Shown in pieces: positions 44,732-56,998 of a stretch of 64,000 nucleotides of DNA. The first letter of the stretch is position 1; every line of letters begins with the position of its first letter. The stretch covers positions 23,525,696 to 23,589,695 of the forward strand of contig NC_041007.1 of the NCBI RefSeq assembly GCF_004193775.1, in the 5' to 3' direction. This DNA is from Glycine soja. Lineage: Eukaryota; Streptophyta; Magnoliopsida; Fabales; Fabaceae. A program made the translations under genes and the position numbers. The notes below the pieces were generated by a model that worked only from the letters and a program-made list of their open reading frames with translations, did no database searches and was not told where the DNA came from.

Positions 44732-46617
44732 ATCTTCATCTAGGTGATGTTCTTTTGCTTCCTCTATCTTTTTGTTCGGTGAATTCTCTTTAATTCCTTG
44801 TTCTTCATCTTATTCTCCTTGTATATCCTCCATTGTCTTGTGGTTTGGTGGTGTTTAGAGTAGATTCAAAAAAAATAAACCGATTAAATCTTAGATCTAC
44901 ACTTGTTCTTGCATTTCTATGGTTCAAATTTTGTAGATCTACTCTTGAATCATGTTTTTTGTGTTGATTTTAGGTTCTATCATTTTTCATTCATAATATT
45001 CTTGTGCTGAACCTTTAAATCTAAATTTTCTTCCAAAATATTGATTAGAAAAAAAAAACACAAAAATCTAAGTGTAAATCACTTAATCCATGTTGTCTTA
45101 GAGTCATGTTTAGTCTTAGTAATTGTCACATTATGTTCTAAGTTTGTGTTGAATTTTTATTTTGTTGATTGAATTCTAGATACATTTGTTCATGTATTCT
45201 TGTCATTCTTAGCCTATATTTTGAATTTTGAGTCTAATTCATGCATGTTATTTAGTTCATAACATGTTCTAAATCAATTCCTAGAAGTAGTCTTGTTCTT
45301 GAACTTTTTTTTGTTTTCTAAGTTTCCTACATGATGCCTATGATGAAGTTGAGTTGTGGTGCTGAGTTGTGGCTGGATTTGTGAATCAAAATAAGTCTTA
45401 AGCTCTCTTGAATTGTGTTATTCAAGATAATTGAGCATAAGCAAACACAAATTGTAACTATCCAAGCCTTAAGCAACATAAACACTACTCTTGATTTCTA
45501 GGTTGAAATCGCTAGTGCTGGCAGCTTGAACACACGAACTTGCATAAATTACTGGGAATTGGTCACTACGTTTTTTGAGCTGAAATTTTTACTGAATTTT
45601 CTAGACATCTGCACCAAAATTATAAAAAAAATAACCAAGCGATTTGGATTAAAGGAAAAAATAAGAAAAATAACACAAGTTGGAAGAAAATTCAGTGTCC
45701 AGGAAAAAAAAGTGAAAGGGAAGTGTGCTTGTTGTTTTGGCTCAAAATTTGTTCTATAATTGGTGCCTATTTTATACCAATCCTAGTTCTGAAACTTCAA
45801 TTGAAAATTATTGTGAAAAAAAGTGCCAAAACTAGAGGTTTCTTGAGTCTTTTTTCTTTTTAGTTTTTTCTACTCTACTCTAGAGCCATTCTAGGTTTCT
45901 CTTTGAGTCCTAGCTTGCTTTTGTGTGCTTTTCATTGCTTTAATTGTTGAATAATCCTTGAAAATTTGTCTTGTTAAAACTCTATTGGTTTAGCTTTCAT
46001 TTCATTTTTTTTTGTCTTTGGTTATTGCTTGTCTCTTTGTTTCCTTGCTTGTGAGTTGCCATATAGGGAATTGGAAAGGAGGATTGGTGCCATACCTTGA
46101 AGAATTTGAGTAAAAAAGCATGGGGCCAACCACCTTAAGAGCTATTGGACTAAGAAGCACTCCAAATTGAGTGAAACACGAAAGAGAGAATAGCCACCAC
46201 AATTAAGGACTTTTTTTTTTGTAATTGGCAATTAGCTTTGCTTTCAAATTTTGTAACAAAAAGGCCTTTCATTGGAAGTAAGTTGGGAGCCTCCAATAGG
46301 TCACCCTACTTCCATTTGTGTGTAATAATTTTAGGCAATTTTCCCTTAGGATAGTGAGTGTTTTGTTGGGAACCTTAAATGTGGTCATCCAAACACTCTT
46401 AGGATTCGCCTAATTTACATTTCTTGCTTACTTTCATAGCTTATTTCCTTTACCTTCCATTGTTAAACCGCCTAGATAGCTTGCCTTTTACCAATTAGTT
46501 TTTACCTTATCTTTCACACCTCTTTTAGTGTTTATTTTGGCTAATTTCAACCATAGTTTCTTTTACCTTTTGTTTTCAAACCCCCAACAAGAAAGAACCA
46601 CAACTTAGAAGCCATCA
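44732..46617 (+). other. Leader of element D
   Basis: Non-coding between PBS and gag. It is T-rich with no long meaningful ORF; the frame at 45526-45759 is not protein-like. Long leaders of this kind are common in plant gypsy elements. Confidence 0.6.
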
Positions 46618-47890
46618 TGAGTCTTGATTCTTCATCTAGTATTAATGGTGAGGGTTCTACTCCTAAGGACCCCTTGTATAAGATATTAGATGAGTTGAGA
46701 TCCCTTAAGTTGTGGAAAGAAAAACAAGAGAGAAAAGAAAAAGGAAAAAAAAGAGCAAAATAAATAAGTCAAGATGAAAAAGAGAAAATAAGGGAAGAAG
46801 AAAGAAGGAAAATACTAAAAGAGTGAAGAAAAGAAAAACATGCCTCCTATAGTAGTCATAACTCTTGCAAGAGCCTAAGTGAAGAACTTCGTGACTATTA
46901 TGAAGGAAGGCATAGGTCACATCTTAGACCTCACTCCCATATAAGAGAAAATGAAAGAAAGCCTCAAGAGGCTAACATTAAGCTCCCATACTTCCATGGG
47001 AAGGACAATGTAGAGGCTTACTTAGATTGGGAAATAAGGATAGAGCAAAAACTTAAAAGAAAGTCTACTTTAAAATATTATGGATCTCATTCTTATCCAA
47101 AGAAAGACCAAGGTCTAGGCATCTTAGGGGCAGCACCTTCTAAGCCCAAATATGATAAGGGAAAGACAATAGAAAAACAACCCCCTAAGGCTAGTATGCA
47201 AGAGAAAACTAGCTCTATAAAGTGCTTTAAATGTCTTAGAAGAGGACACATTACTTCTCAATGCCCCACCACAAAAACCATGATTATGAGGGGATAAGAA
47301 ATTTATAGTAGCCAAGATAAGGCTACTACTTCACCTTCCTCTAGTGAAAGTGAAAAAGCAAAAGGGGAAGAATTTAGTGAAGAAATCTACCCCCTAGAAG
47401 AAGGACAACCATTAGTGGTTAAAGAGAAGTGTAAGGAGGTAAGTGTCTCCTCCAAGAGGTTAGCTAAGAAGGAAACTCATTTTACAATAAAGACAAACAT
47501 TAAAGAAACTTTCCCTCTTATACAACCTCCACATTTTCTCTTTTGTAAAAAGACACTTGCTAGCATTGCCACACCTCTTGGGCTTGAGTTTATTCCTCAA
47601 GTAAAGAAGTTGTTGGATGAGGGTTTGGTTCGCAAGAGCTTAAATCCTTGTGTTTTGTTGGTGCCCAAAATAGGTATTATTAGGCACCAAGTCCCTAAAA
47701 TAGGTGGAATGATGAATGTTTTGAGTGCAACCCTCTTTTGTAAAATCACTTGTGCACCTAACATCTTCATGGTGTGTGTACATAAGGACCCATTAGGTAG
47801 GTTTGTTCTTATTTTTAGTTTCAATACAAACTTAGGTACTCAAATGGGACACCTTAGGTTTGTCATACTTTTTGGTAGGAATAATTAACA
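46618..47890 (+). pseudogene. Element D gag and start of pol
   Basis: From ATG 46618 (MSLDSSSSINGEG) it reads a Lys/Glu-rich stretch with stops near 46761 and 46824. Next are HSHIRENERKPQEANIKLPY and FHGKDNVEAYLDWE, typical of gypsy gag, and then a zinc knuckle CFKCLRRGHITSQC (near 47220-47261). The frame then enters pol without a recognisable protease. PLGLEFIPQVKKLLDEGLV and RKSLNPCVLLVPKI fit the N-terminal side of a gypsy RT, but the catalytic part is missing. Confidence 0.78.
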
Positions 47891-48292
47891 TGAAAATACA
47901 GAAAAATGTATGTTTTATTGCATTTCTTTTCTTAATTTTTTAAATAGTGATCAAGGGGTTCCCATGAATCCTAAGAGAATAAAGGTCATTCCTGAGTGGC
48001 CCACTCCACCAAGTATAAGAAAAATTTGGGACTTCCATAACTTAACAAACTTTTACAAAAGGTTTATCCCAAATTTTTTTGTACTTCTAGCACCACTCAT
48101 TGAGTTGGTGAGGAACCATGTTCCTTCATGGGAAGATGCCCAGGAAATGGGTTTTCAGACCTTATCTTACTTCAATATACCAAACACCACTAATATATAT
48201 GCTTTTATTATTTTTACAGGTGTTAACGAAAAAAGCCTAGAGTTTCAAGAACCTCGGGATTTGAGGTCAAATCCTTTTCAAGGGGGAGGGAA
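47891..48292 (+). pseudogene. Element D pol: C-terminal RT piece and polypurine tract
   Basis: It reads NSDQGVPMNPKRIKVIPEWP, FHNLTNFYKRFIPNF and LAPLIELVRN, the connection region after the catalytic RT part of a gypsy pol. RNase H and integrase are missing. PPT 'aagggggaggga' (48280-48291) precedes the 3' LTR. Confidence 0.75.
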
Positions 48293-49180
48293 TGATGCAA
48301 TCCTACCCCGCAAGGGCATTGGATAGAAGACTCCAAGAAGATTGAGCCAGAGATGCAAGAGAAGACCCTAGGGTTCTCATGAGCCTTAGGGTAGATTTCG
48401 GGCTCATGGGCTAAGTATGAGCCCACTTATCTTAGTACATATTAGATAAATGTTTCATTATTTTTGGGCCTTGTATTTAGGGCTCCATAATGTAGGTAAG
48501 GTACCCTAGAAATGTAGGATTTTTCAGCCCTTGTATTTTAGGGCACCTAGACTAGTTTTTGTATTAGGGGTAGTTTTTGTAATTTCACATGCATTAAGTG
48601 AATATTTGATGTGTGTGTTGGAAAATAAATTTAATTGAATTGGGAGAAGCCTAATCCAATTAAATTTTAGAGGGGGAGGTGAGCATTTGCTTGCTACACC
48701 CCATTGCAACATCATATAGTCACACTTTGTGCATGTGCTTCATGCTTTACACGCCTCATGCCACCTAAGCATACTTAGTGGAGAATCTTGGAGTTGATCT
48801 TGAATTTAGTGGGCTTAACCATAGCTAAAATTCACTAATCATAATTAGTGAAATTTTGGCTCCAAAGTTTGGCTCCACAAATTCAATTTCAAATTCAAGT
48901 GAAATTTGAATAGAAATTCAAATTTCCCTCCAATTTTGTGTAACACTTAGGCTATAAATAGAAGCCTTGTGTGTGCATTTTTTTCAACTTTGATCATTTG
49001 AATATTAAACTTTAGATTTCAAAGCTCATTTAGAGCACAAAATTTCGTGCTCTTCTCTTCCTCTCCCTTTATTCATCTCCTTCTTCCTCCAAGCTCTTAT
49101 CCATGGCCTCCTATGGTGGTGAGCTTCTTCTAGGCTCATCTTCTCCTTGAAGTGGCGTCTCCTCTCTCTCTTCCTTTCTT
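48293..49180 (+). repeat. Element D 3' LTR, 3' end deleted
   Basis: It starts TGATGCAATCCTACCCCGC and is nearly identical to the 5' LTR, but breaks off after 'ctctctcttcctttctt'. From there the sequence is the rest of element C's 3' LTR. The junction shares 'ctt'. Confidence 0.88.
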
Positions 49181-49367
49181 TATTTATTATTGTTTGTTGC
49201 TTCTATTCAGTAAGTTTAATTTGCATAATTATTTAGGAATTCATTTTTGAAAGGAATCTTGGGTTTTGGGTTAAAATCAAAATAGAACTTTTAATTAGGA
49301 AAAGTTTGTGATATCTTAATTCAACCCCCCCCCCCTTCTTAAGATATCTGAGGCCACTTGTCTAATA
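49178..49367 (+). repeat. Element C 3' LTR, right part
   Basis: It resumes at 'ctttatttattattg' and ends GTCTAATA, followed by the duplicated gaata. It has the same C-run as the 5' LTR (49325-49335). Confidence 0.88.
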
Positions 49368-49463
49368 GAATAAATGTTGATGGCGACTCCGCGTGCCTTC
49401 CTCCCTTGGAAGACGCACCCGTGAGCCCCGCGTCGCTCTCCCGCCGAAGGATAGGTTGCGACA

Positions 49464-50755
49464 GTTACGATATCACTAACTCTAAATGACATTTTAATTT
49501 TAAGTGAAAGCTCCATTAATTTGATTATGAAAACGAGGATAATTTTTTTGCGATATATATTCACCAAAACACACACAAATACGTGAAATACACACACACA
49601 CACACACATATATATTAAACCACTATGCATCATTCACAAGTTAGAACATAATTTAGTTTTTACATGTAACTAAACCTGAGATTTACATGCCCAATAAAAA
49701 AGAGTCAAGAAACCAACTAAGGAAGAGTTGATAACAAAACACAACCCTCTCCCAAAAATAAACTCCAACGTTGTCATATTGGCTTGATGACTCCAACAAA
49801 AGACTTCCCTCCGCAACACTTACTAATGCTCATCTGCTCCTAAGAACGAAAGTTCGAGTTCATCATAGGCACCAATCACACGGTACAAAAATCATAAGGG
49901 TGAGTTTATTATAAATGATCAACAAACACCAGATGACAATGATTAGCAAGAAAACAATAACAATAACCACAATCACTCAATAATCCATCAACTCAACATA
50001 CGCTTAACAAACTCATCATCAACTTTTCCATAATTCAAATCAATTATGCTCAGAATGATGCATGCACCTGGCTCAACTCTAAAATGTAATGTGGTGTCAT
50101 TCATTAGGGAATAGCCTAAGTGTGTCCACATGACACTCTCATTTATCAAAACTAGGCAACAAGTGTTGAGGTCACCTTGCCATGCACAGGAAACTCCCAC
50201 CCATGGTGATTAGCGTGAGTCTCAATGGAGTTCCAAATCAAGTGATTTGCCCCCAAGTACCAACATTTTTTCTCATGAAAAACTATAAAACTATAAGTAC
50301 TTACTGACAAAGTTTATACTATTTCCATGCAATTATGAAGTATGAAACATGAGCACCATCAATGCACTAATCGTGGATAGTTAAAAATTCTAAGCAATCC
50401 CCTTCCCTCTCCAGCGATACTTGAAATTTTTAAACCAATGTCCTTCCCTCTCCAGGGATATCCATCATGTCATTGCACCCCCATGTACATACACAAAATA
50501 CATCCATCGTGATGACATCATCAATATCAACATCATCTCATCTCAATGTCATCATCAATATCAATGTCATCTCATGTCAATGTCATCATCAACGTCAATA
50601 ATCATCTCATCTCAATATCATCAACGTCACAAGCAATCACACTCCACACACACACACACACATAAATTCATGCTTGGGATTCACATTCCTCAAGTCTTCA
50701 AATATCACAAATCTCATACAACAACAATCCATAATACCACAAGACAGATATTTTA
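49464..50755. repeat. Element A body, left part, with CA and CAT simple repeats
   Basis: It includes (ca)n at about 49592-49608 running into (ta)n, CAT/CAA-rich phrases at 50515-50640 and (ca)n at 50645-50662. No gene is supported; ORFs at 49316-49633, 49988-50200 and 50421-50756 are composed of these repeats or show no domain. Confidence 0.6.
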
Positions 50756-51561
50756 AAGTGTGTTTGGATAAGGTAATTTAACTAGGTAATGTATTTTTTA
50801 TAGGGAATCAAATTCTTTTTTATTAAAAGTAACTGTTTGGATATTTTAGTAAAAGGAATTTAAAATTTTAGAATTTTAAAAGGGATTTTAGTTAGTTGAA
50901 AGAATAGAATTTCAAATTCTATCTTTAAGAGAGTGAATTTCAAATTCTTTGAACCCATCAGCACAATGAACTACAACATCGAACCATGAACTCCATGGAA
51001 TGGCGAACACCGAAGCGCAAACGTCATCGTTTCCATCAAACCGCCGGTGATTCCTCGATAGGAGCACAAGACGAGAACCACTCGCTCCGATTAAAAGTCG
51101 AAGCTATCCACAACAACTCCATCCAATATTTTCTTCTTCTTCTTCTCCTTCTTTTCAGCTTCTTCTCTCTATCTAACATCTTTCCATTCCTTTCACTGTC
51201 AGTGTCTTCAAATTTCCCTCATTTCAGAGAGAGAGAGAAAAGCTCAAATCGTTTGCAATGATGTCGTTCTACAAATTCAAAGCTCGTTGAATCATTCTAC
51301 GCTTTCTCTTCAGAAACTGAGGCTTCGCTATCACTCGTATATCTTAAAACCTTGTTCTTCACTACAAATTGAAGCCACTGTTACAGTCAGAGGCAAAAAG
51401 GTAAGGTCAGAGGCTCCGCTATCACTTGTATATTTTAAAACCTTGTTCTGCAAAGGAATCCAAACACATAATTTTAAAAATATAGGAATTTAAATTGGAG
51501 CATTTGAAATTCTCAGAATTTAAAATTCTTTAGAATTTTAAATCCTCATCCAAACACACTC
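50756..51561. mobile_element. Pack-type PIF/Harbinger-like element (copy 2), TSD tta
   Basis: The left end aagtgtgtttggataagg and the reverse complement of the right end, gagtgtgtttggatgagg, agree at 16 of 18 bases. TTA on both sides (50753-50755, 51562-51564). It shares about 170 bp on the left and about 60-80 bp on the right with copy 1 in the esterase intron, but the middle is different: a GC-richer open stretch (50986-51100, MNSMEWRTPKRKRHRFH..) and another from about 51250 to 51440 in which 'aggcttcgctatcactcgtatatcttaaaaccttgttct' occurs twice in slightly changed form. The source gene is not recognised. Confidence 0.75.
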
Positions 51562-52991
51562 TTACGGAAAATTCAAAATTCAAAAGGAGAACTATGGTAT
51601 ACAAAACAGACTTGTATACCCATTTAAAATTTAATTATGTAGTAAATAGAAGAACAAACTCTGTAATTAAGACTTTTGCCAAAAATTTCAATCATTACAA
51701 CGAAAACATCATTTACAATTTTATTCATCCATAACAAATAATATATCACATCCCATTAGTTAAAAACACAATTTTTCTTGAAAACCAGCATGCACATGGA
51801 CATACATACATCCCCATAATTGGGTTCTATGACCCCAACTATGGTATCAAAAGTTGTAAACAAACAATAAACTCTCCCCACCTATCTATATTCTCCTGTT
51901 AGTTCATCACGATGTTGTTTTGTGATCTCTTAAGTTCACGTTCGTTCGTCGAAACACAGAGCTCTATATACCAAATCAAAGATAATTTAATATAGATTTC
52001 AACTCAATGACAAGATTAACATTAACATTCGAGGTCAAATACTTATTCAATTTAGAAAGGGGATAAAGGGGTGTTTTGAGGTCCACATCAAAGAGACATC
52101 ATTTTAAAATTCCGATCACGCCAATGTGATTAGGGTTTGGCAAAGGTCACAAAAATGAAATCTATTTTTCAAAAGACAACTTTTACAATGTCTCATTTTC
52201 AAGGGTTTTTCCAAAGGAAGTGTAAAAACATCATTAACGTTACCCAAGTCACAAGAGATGTAAAGATTGCCTCAAACTCACTAGGAGAAGGCTTAGAAAT
52301 CACAGTTACCTTGAAGAAAGCGCAAAGGGAGGGTTGAGAACTCAGTTCTCTACCGAATTCTTGAGTTGGTTTTAGAGGATTTTGCTCCAATTAAAGTGTT
52401 CCTCTCCATTCGGTGGTCCAACGACAAGCAATAGCGGCTCGTGGCGGTCATCGGTGGTCGTGGGTAGTGGAGGATGAGGTTTGGGGTGAAGGTCTGGGGA
52501 GGAGAGGGGAGAAAAAGATGTGTCTTTATGTTGCTGGGCATATTTGAAACCTGCAAGACTCGCTCGGGAAAAATTTTGCTCACCTGGGCGAGTTGGCCCA
52601 ACACAGACTCGCTTGGGCGAATCCCTACTCCAATATATGTCGATGCTTCTGTGCAAAGGTCATATTTCATGCTCAAAATGTTATTTCGCAAATCCTAACG
52701 ACCAAAACGTGAAAACGTGGGTTGTGAGCCTACAATCCAAATTTGATGGTGATCCAATGGTAAATGAATTTGAGATTGTGGTTTTACCAAAACAGGTTTG
52801 GGAACAATCTCGGAATCACTCAATTCCAACGCAGATCAATAAAACTCCACATAACCTAACTTCCACACCAAGCAGTTGCACAAGGATAATTCACACAACA
52901 CTTTAACTAATCCAAATTAATTAAGTAATTAAATAATATAACAAATACATCAAACATCTATTTTCAGTTATCCAAATTTTAGGGCATTACA
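51562..52991. repeat. Element A body, right part
   Basis: LTR-type sequence ending GGCATTACA. A GC-richer stretch with 'cgcctgggcgag' words lies at 52430-52640. ORFs here overlap on both strands and show no domain. Confidence 0.65.
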
Positions 52992-54184
52992 CACCCAAGG
53001 CTGAGAAGCCTAAGGTGGCTAGAAAGGTCTTCACTAGTGGAGCAGAAGCCTCCAAGTTTGATAATCACATTCTTATAAATTATGTTAAATAGGCTCTTGT
53101 TTTCCCGAATCATGTATGTGTTAACCTTATTTTTGTGAAGCAAGCTCAAGTTTCCTTATAGGAAGGAGCCTCATGTTTTGTGGTCCTTTCTTTCTTGGAA
53201 GTCAAGGGTGATCTGGAATTAAAATAGATAGATGTTGCTAGAGATTTTTTGACTGTTTTCCCTAAAGAAGTACCAGGCTTACCCCCATAAATAGAGATCG
53301 AGTTTGTCATTGACTTAGTCCCAGGTGTGAGACCAATGTCCATAGCTCCTTATAGATTGAAGATCTACTCAAGAAAGAAATTATCAGACCGAGTGTTTCC
53401 GTATGGGGAGATGTTATTGGTCAAGAAGAAGAATGGTGGCTCACTATCAAGAACAAGTACACTTTGCCAAGGAAGGATGGTTTCATGGATCTGTTGCATG
53501 GGACGAAGATTTTCTCAAAGATTGATTTGAAGTCCAGATACCATCAAGTAAGGGTGAAAAAAGGAGATATAACCAAGATGACATTTCGAACTTGGTATGA
53601 ACATTACAAGTACATGGTTATGCCTTTTGGAGTGATGAATGCTCTTGCTATATTCATGGATTACATGAATAACGTCTTTCATCCCTTTGCAGATGAGTTT
53701 GTTGTTGTGTTTATCGATGACATTCTAATATATTCTCGTACTCGTGAAGTGCATGAAGAGCACTTGAGAGTTATGTTGGAGATTTTGAGGGAAACACAAT
53801 TGTATGGTAGACTTTCTAAGTGTGAGATTTTGCTAGAAGAAGTCAAATTTTTGGGTCATGTGATCTCAGCTGAAGAGATTGCAATGAATCCCTCCAAGGT
53901 GGTCAAAATTTCAAGACCCACTACTATCAGTAATATGTTTTCTAAAAACTTCCAAAATGGTCAAAATCCCAACTTTGTTACTCTGTTGCCAAGATCAACT
54001 AGAGGTTGTGATGCAATATAGGTGATTGTTGATAGGTTAATGAAGTGTGCTCATTTCTTACCTTTTAACATGAAGTATTTGTTGGAAAAGTTGACTTAGT
54101 TATACGCTTGGGAGATAGTGAGATTGCATAGAGTGCCATCTTGTATCATTTATGATAGACATACATGATTTACTTCAAGGTTTT
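52992..54184 (+). pseudogene. Element E pol: protease remnant, RT, start of integrase
   Basis: After the caccc duplication the frame continues from gag with the KVFTSGAEAS-type linker, then the front of RT (IEIEFVIDLVPGVRPMSIAP, near 53290). Next come DGFMDLLHGTKIFSKIDLKS (53470), YMVMPFGVMNALAIFMDYMN, the catalytic FVVVFIDDILIYS (near 53710) and LSKCEILLEEVKFLGHVISA. After a jump that removes RNase H and most of the integrase N-terminus, integrase core sequence VIVDRLMKCAHFLPF runs to 54184, where element F is inserted. It resumes at 59831. This is a chromovirus/Tekay-like gypsy; several frames are broken. Confidence 0.85.
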
Positions 54185-55457
54185 TGTTGGACAAGAGGCC
54201 TAAGAAATCTTAAGAAGGGGGGGGGGGTTGAATTAAGATTTCACAAACTATTCCCCAATTAAAATTTCTATACAGATTTGAACCCAAGTTCAGAGATTCC
54301 TTTTAAAATGGATAACTAAATAACAAGTCAAATTAAACTTACTGAATAGAAATGATAAACAACAATAAGTAAAAGAGTTTGAGGGAAGAAAGAATGCAAA
54401 CTCAGTTTTATACTAGTTTGGCAAGGTCCGTTGCCTACGTCCAGTCCCCAAGAAACCCGCTTAGGAGTTCCTCTATCTTGTAAATCCTATACAACTTCTG
54501 AAACACACAAGGACATCCCTTCCTTTATGTTCAGGTGCTTTACAACAAGAGACTCTCAGTCTCTTAGCCCTTTGATTAGAAAGAGAGGAAGAAGAAGATG
54601 ATCTCTCTTGAAAGAGATAGATGTTTACAATGAAGCACTCAATTCCTTATTGAATCTCACAAGTGTTTGGCCAAGGAATGTTTGAAGATAAGATGATTTG
54701 TATTTGAGAGGATAAGAAATTTGAACTCAGTGAAAAACTCTCTTAATCATTTGAGAGGATAAGAATTTTTAGGCAATCATAAACTCTATTAATATTTTGA
54801 GAGGATAAGATATTTTGGGCAATGAAAAACTCTCATCATCTTTTGAGAGGATAAGACATTTTGGACAACCAAAACTCTCATAATCTTTTGAGAGGATGAG
54901 ACATTTTGAACAAGCAAAACTCTCAACAAATTTCGTTCCCAAGTGACTAATTTATATGCCCTTGATAGCCTTTCAAAATTCAAATGAAAAGTTGTGATTG
55001 TTGGGAATATTTTTCGAAACTACTCACTGGTAATCGATTACACAGTTATTTTTCTTGAACAGTTGTGACTCTTAATTTAAAATTTGAATTTCCAACGTTC
55101 AGAGTCTCTGGTAATCGACTACAATATATTGGTAATCGATTACACATTTTGAAAACCTTTGAAAAATGTTTGAAATGATTTTTAGAAAGCTTTTGTGCTT
55201 CTGGTAATCGATTACCAGAGAGAAAACTTTAAAATCATTTGTTTTGAAAGAAAAACAACTTGGCCAAATCTTTGTGCTTTCAAATCTAACTTAAGAATCT
55301 ATCTAGTCAATCTTACTTGAATATCTTGGATTGCTTGATGTTTACTTGAATTATCCATGAAGACAAATCTTTCTTGAAATCAAAATCTTCTTGGGTTGGT
55401 CTTGGATATGCTTGACTATTGGCATCATCAAAATCTTCTTGAAGCCTTGCTTCTACA
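54185..55457 (-). repeat. Element F 3' LTR
   Basis: 1273 bp. On the minus strand U3 has TAATCGATTA palindromes (55020-55220). A run of four diverged copies of 'aaaactctcatmatcttttgagaggataaga' lies at 54720-54920. The LTR ends in a C-run as in element C. Confidence 0.9.
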
Positions 55458-55878
55458 ATCTCTCCCTTTTTGATGATGACAATTCCTGAAATCAAGATCG
55501 TATGTACAAGTTTTGATTTATCGTTCACTCATCCCATACTCCCCCTATCTTTTAGAATTTATGCTTAGTGAAATCTGAAAAATCTAAAATTGATCTCTTG
55601 ATTTCTAAGTGCCCCGTTTCTCTCCCCCTTTGGCAACATCAAAAAGCCAAAGTGCGTGGAAACTTAAACATAAGGCAGCCATACACAAGTCTTAATCAAA
55701 CATAATTCAGTCATAACCATAATCAGTCGAACACAATGTTCTAAAAACAACCATCATTCAAACAGCCAAACAAAAATAACTAAGAAAAATAACCAAATTC
55801 TGTCATAATCAAAGCCAAAATACGAAGCCAGAAAATAAGTACAGAAATGCAGAAAATAAAACATAAGTAACTGAAATC

Positions 55879-56998
55879 TATGAATCCACTGGAGGATCAA
55901 AGCAACAACGGATGAAACTCATGTCGTCTTCAAGCTGCATGATGCGTGTGTCCATCCCTGCAAAGCGTGGATAAAAGGAATTGAAGCGCTCACCAACATA
56001 GGTGCAAAGGCCTCATAACTTTGAGAGAACTTCATGCATGAGGGCAAATGAGTCATCCCTCTGAGGCGGAGGAGAGGGAGTGCGTTCGTCTTGTGGAGGT
56101 TGCGCATCCTTCTTCAACTATTGTCCGTCCATGTCCTTACGGTAGCCGAAGGAGGTGACCGCTTCGGCACCAATAGCAAAGGAACGTTTAACTTGCACAA
56201 AGGGCTCAGAATCCAAGGGAATTTCAAAATGATGAAGAAATAAAGTCACAAGCTGAGGGTAAGGTAGAGGTTCACTAAACTGCAATGCCTTATGCATGCG
56301 GTAATGGATCAAATGGGCCCAGTCGATCTGACGACCGGTCAAGAAAGCCCACATAATGATTAAATCCTCCTCAGAGGCCTAAGATAAGTTTGAGGACCTT
56401 GGAAGCAGAATGCGAACAATAATATAGTGCATGATGCGACATTCAAATGTCAATGATCCGACAAGTAGTCTGCCGGTCATATCCGCTTGGTCATTACAGA
56501 CATGCGGTGGGCATCATGACTGGAGTAATCAAACTTCCAGTCGTCAACAATGGTGCCCTGAAAAGGTGCACCTTGACTGGGTAGTTGTGTCAGAGAAAAG
56601 AAAAGAGATTCATTAATAACCATTGAAATGCCATGCACCTCAGAAACTAATGTACTATCCTGAATTTTCAAATTTGAGTTAAAGACTCAGACAAGCTCAG
56701 GATAGTAAGGTAATTTTAAAGACATAAATTCAATCAGACCAGAGTTTTGAAACACTTGATAGCAATCAAATGTTTCTTCATCAAAAAATTCTAGGTCGAG
56801 ATATTTAGGATCAAGAATTTGTCGAAATGAAAAGAGAGAGGAGTACCAAAGACGTTGTTCGTCAGATGAGAACAGTGTTGAAAATGACAAGGAGGGTGGA
56901 ATTGGTGCCAGGGGTGCTTCGGTGGCTCCGTGGCATCGAGTTCCTGTCGTTGTAGCGGAGGTGGATGATCCCTTTCGTTTCTTAGATGATTCTACCAT
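55879..56998 (-). pseudogene. Element F extra ORF, relative of the ORF in element C
   Basis: From ATG at 56998 (MVESSKKRKGSS) it follows the same plan as the ORF at 41365-42495: Ser/Lys-rich start, LDPKYLDLEFFDEETFDCYQ, LTQLPSQGAPFQGTIVDDWK, MWAFLTGRQIDWAHLIHYRM, FVQVKRSFAIGAEAVTSFGY, and a C-terminal short coiled coil ending near 55879. Stops or shifts are present near 56680, 56470, 56360 and 56110. It differs from the C copy by many substitutions, so the two elements separated some time ago. Function unknown. Confidence 0.75.

Larger units (their letters stand above)
43742..49180 (+). mobile_element. Element D: internally deleted Ty3-gypsy retrotransposon
   Basis: The 5' LTR is 43742-44716 and the 3' LTR 48293-49180 (last ~85 bp lost). 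Between them lie a 1.9-kb non-coding leader, gag and a shortened pol. The 5' flank is gaact; its partner was removed by the deletion at the right border. Strong similarity of the two LTRs suggests a fairly young insertion. It sits inside the 3' LTR of element C and so is younger than C. Confidence 0.88.
34919..49367 (+). mobile_element. Element C: Ty1-copia retrotransposon with an extra 3' ORF
   Basis: The 5' LTR is 34919-36034, the PBS 36037-36050, gag about 36085-37812, pol 37813-40929, the extra ORF 41365-42495, the PPT 42887-42898. The 3' LTR starts at 42899, is split by element D, and ends 49367. gaata flanks it (34914-34918, 49368-49372). The presence of an additional ORF between pol and the 3' LTR recalls the Maximus/SIRE lineage; the assignment is inference. 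Coding regions carry several stops and a frameshift, so the copy is dead. Without D it would be about 9 kb. Confidence 0.9.
32909..49463 (+). mobile_element. Element B: solo LTR inserted in A, with nested insertions
   Basis: It starts (C)GTCATATACTAATTTCATTC and ends GGTTGCGACA, the same family as the solo LTR at 22084-23728. gttac is duplicated on both sides (32904-32908, 49464-49468). The first ~190 bp are tandemly duplicated (32909-33102 and 33103-33296), the second unit starting TGTTACACCC. A TATA-like 'cctataaataaggg' sits near 33610. It is interrupted at 34918 by element C and resumes at 49373 with 'aatgttgatggcgactccgc'. Confidence 0.88.
32885..52991. mobile_element. Element A: solo LTR inserted in E, with nested insertions
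   Basis: It starts TGTAACGACCC and ends GGCATTACA, with tgtaa/ttaca as terminal inverted repeat. caccc is duplicated on both sides (32880-32884, 52992-52996). Its own sequence is 32885-32908 plus 49464-50755 and 51562-52991, about 2.7 kb. No PBS, PPT or second LTR was seen, hence a solo LTR. It contains CAT-rich phrases ('catcatcaatatcaa', 50515-50640), two CA-repeat tracts and 'ctcgcctgggcgag'-like words near 52560-52625. ORFs within it do not resemble proteins. Confidence 0.85.

Noticed and set aside
33103..49463. LTR B starting at 33103 (TGTTACACCC)
   Set aside because: With that start the flanks are tcgac and gttac and do not match; the start at 32909 gives a matching gttac duplication and the family's usual opening.
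51000..51270. Basic ORF MNSMEWRTPKRKR.. as a nuclear protein gene
   Set aside because: It is inside the Pack element, has no identified relative and ends in low-complexity Leu/Phe codons.
49316..52700. Several ORFs of 60-130 codons in element A's LTR
   Set aside because: They lie in simple repeats or overlap one another on both strands and show no domain.
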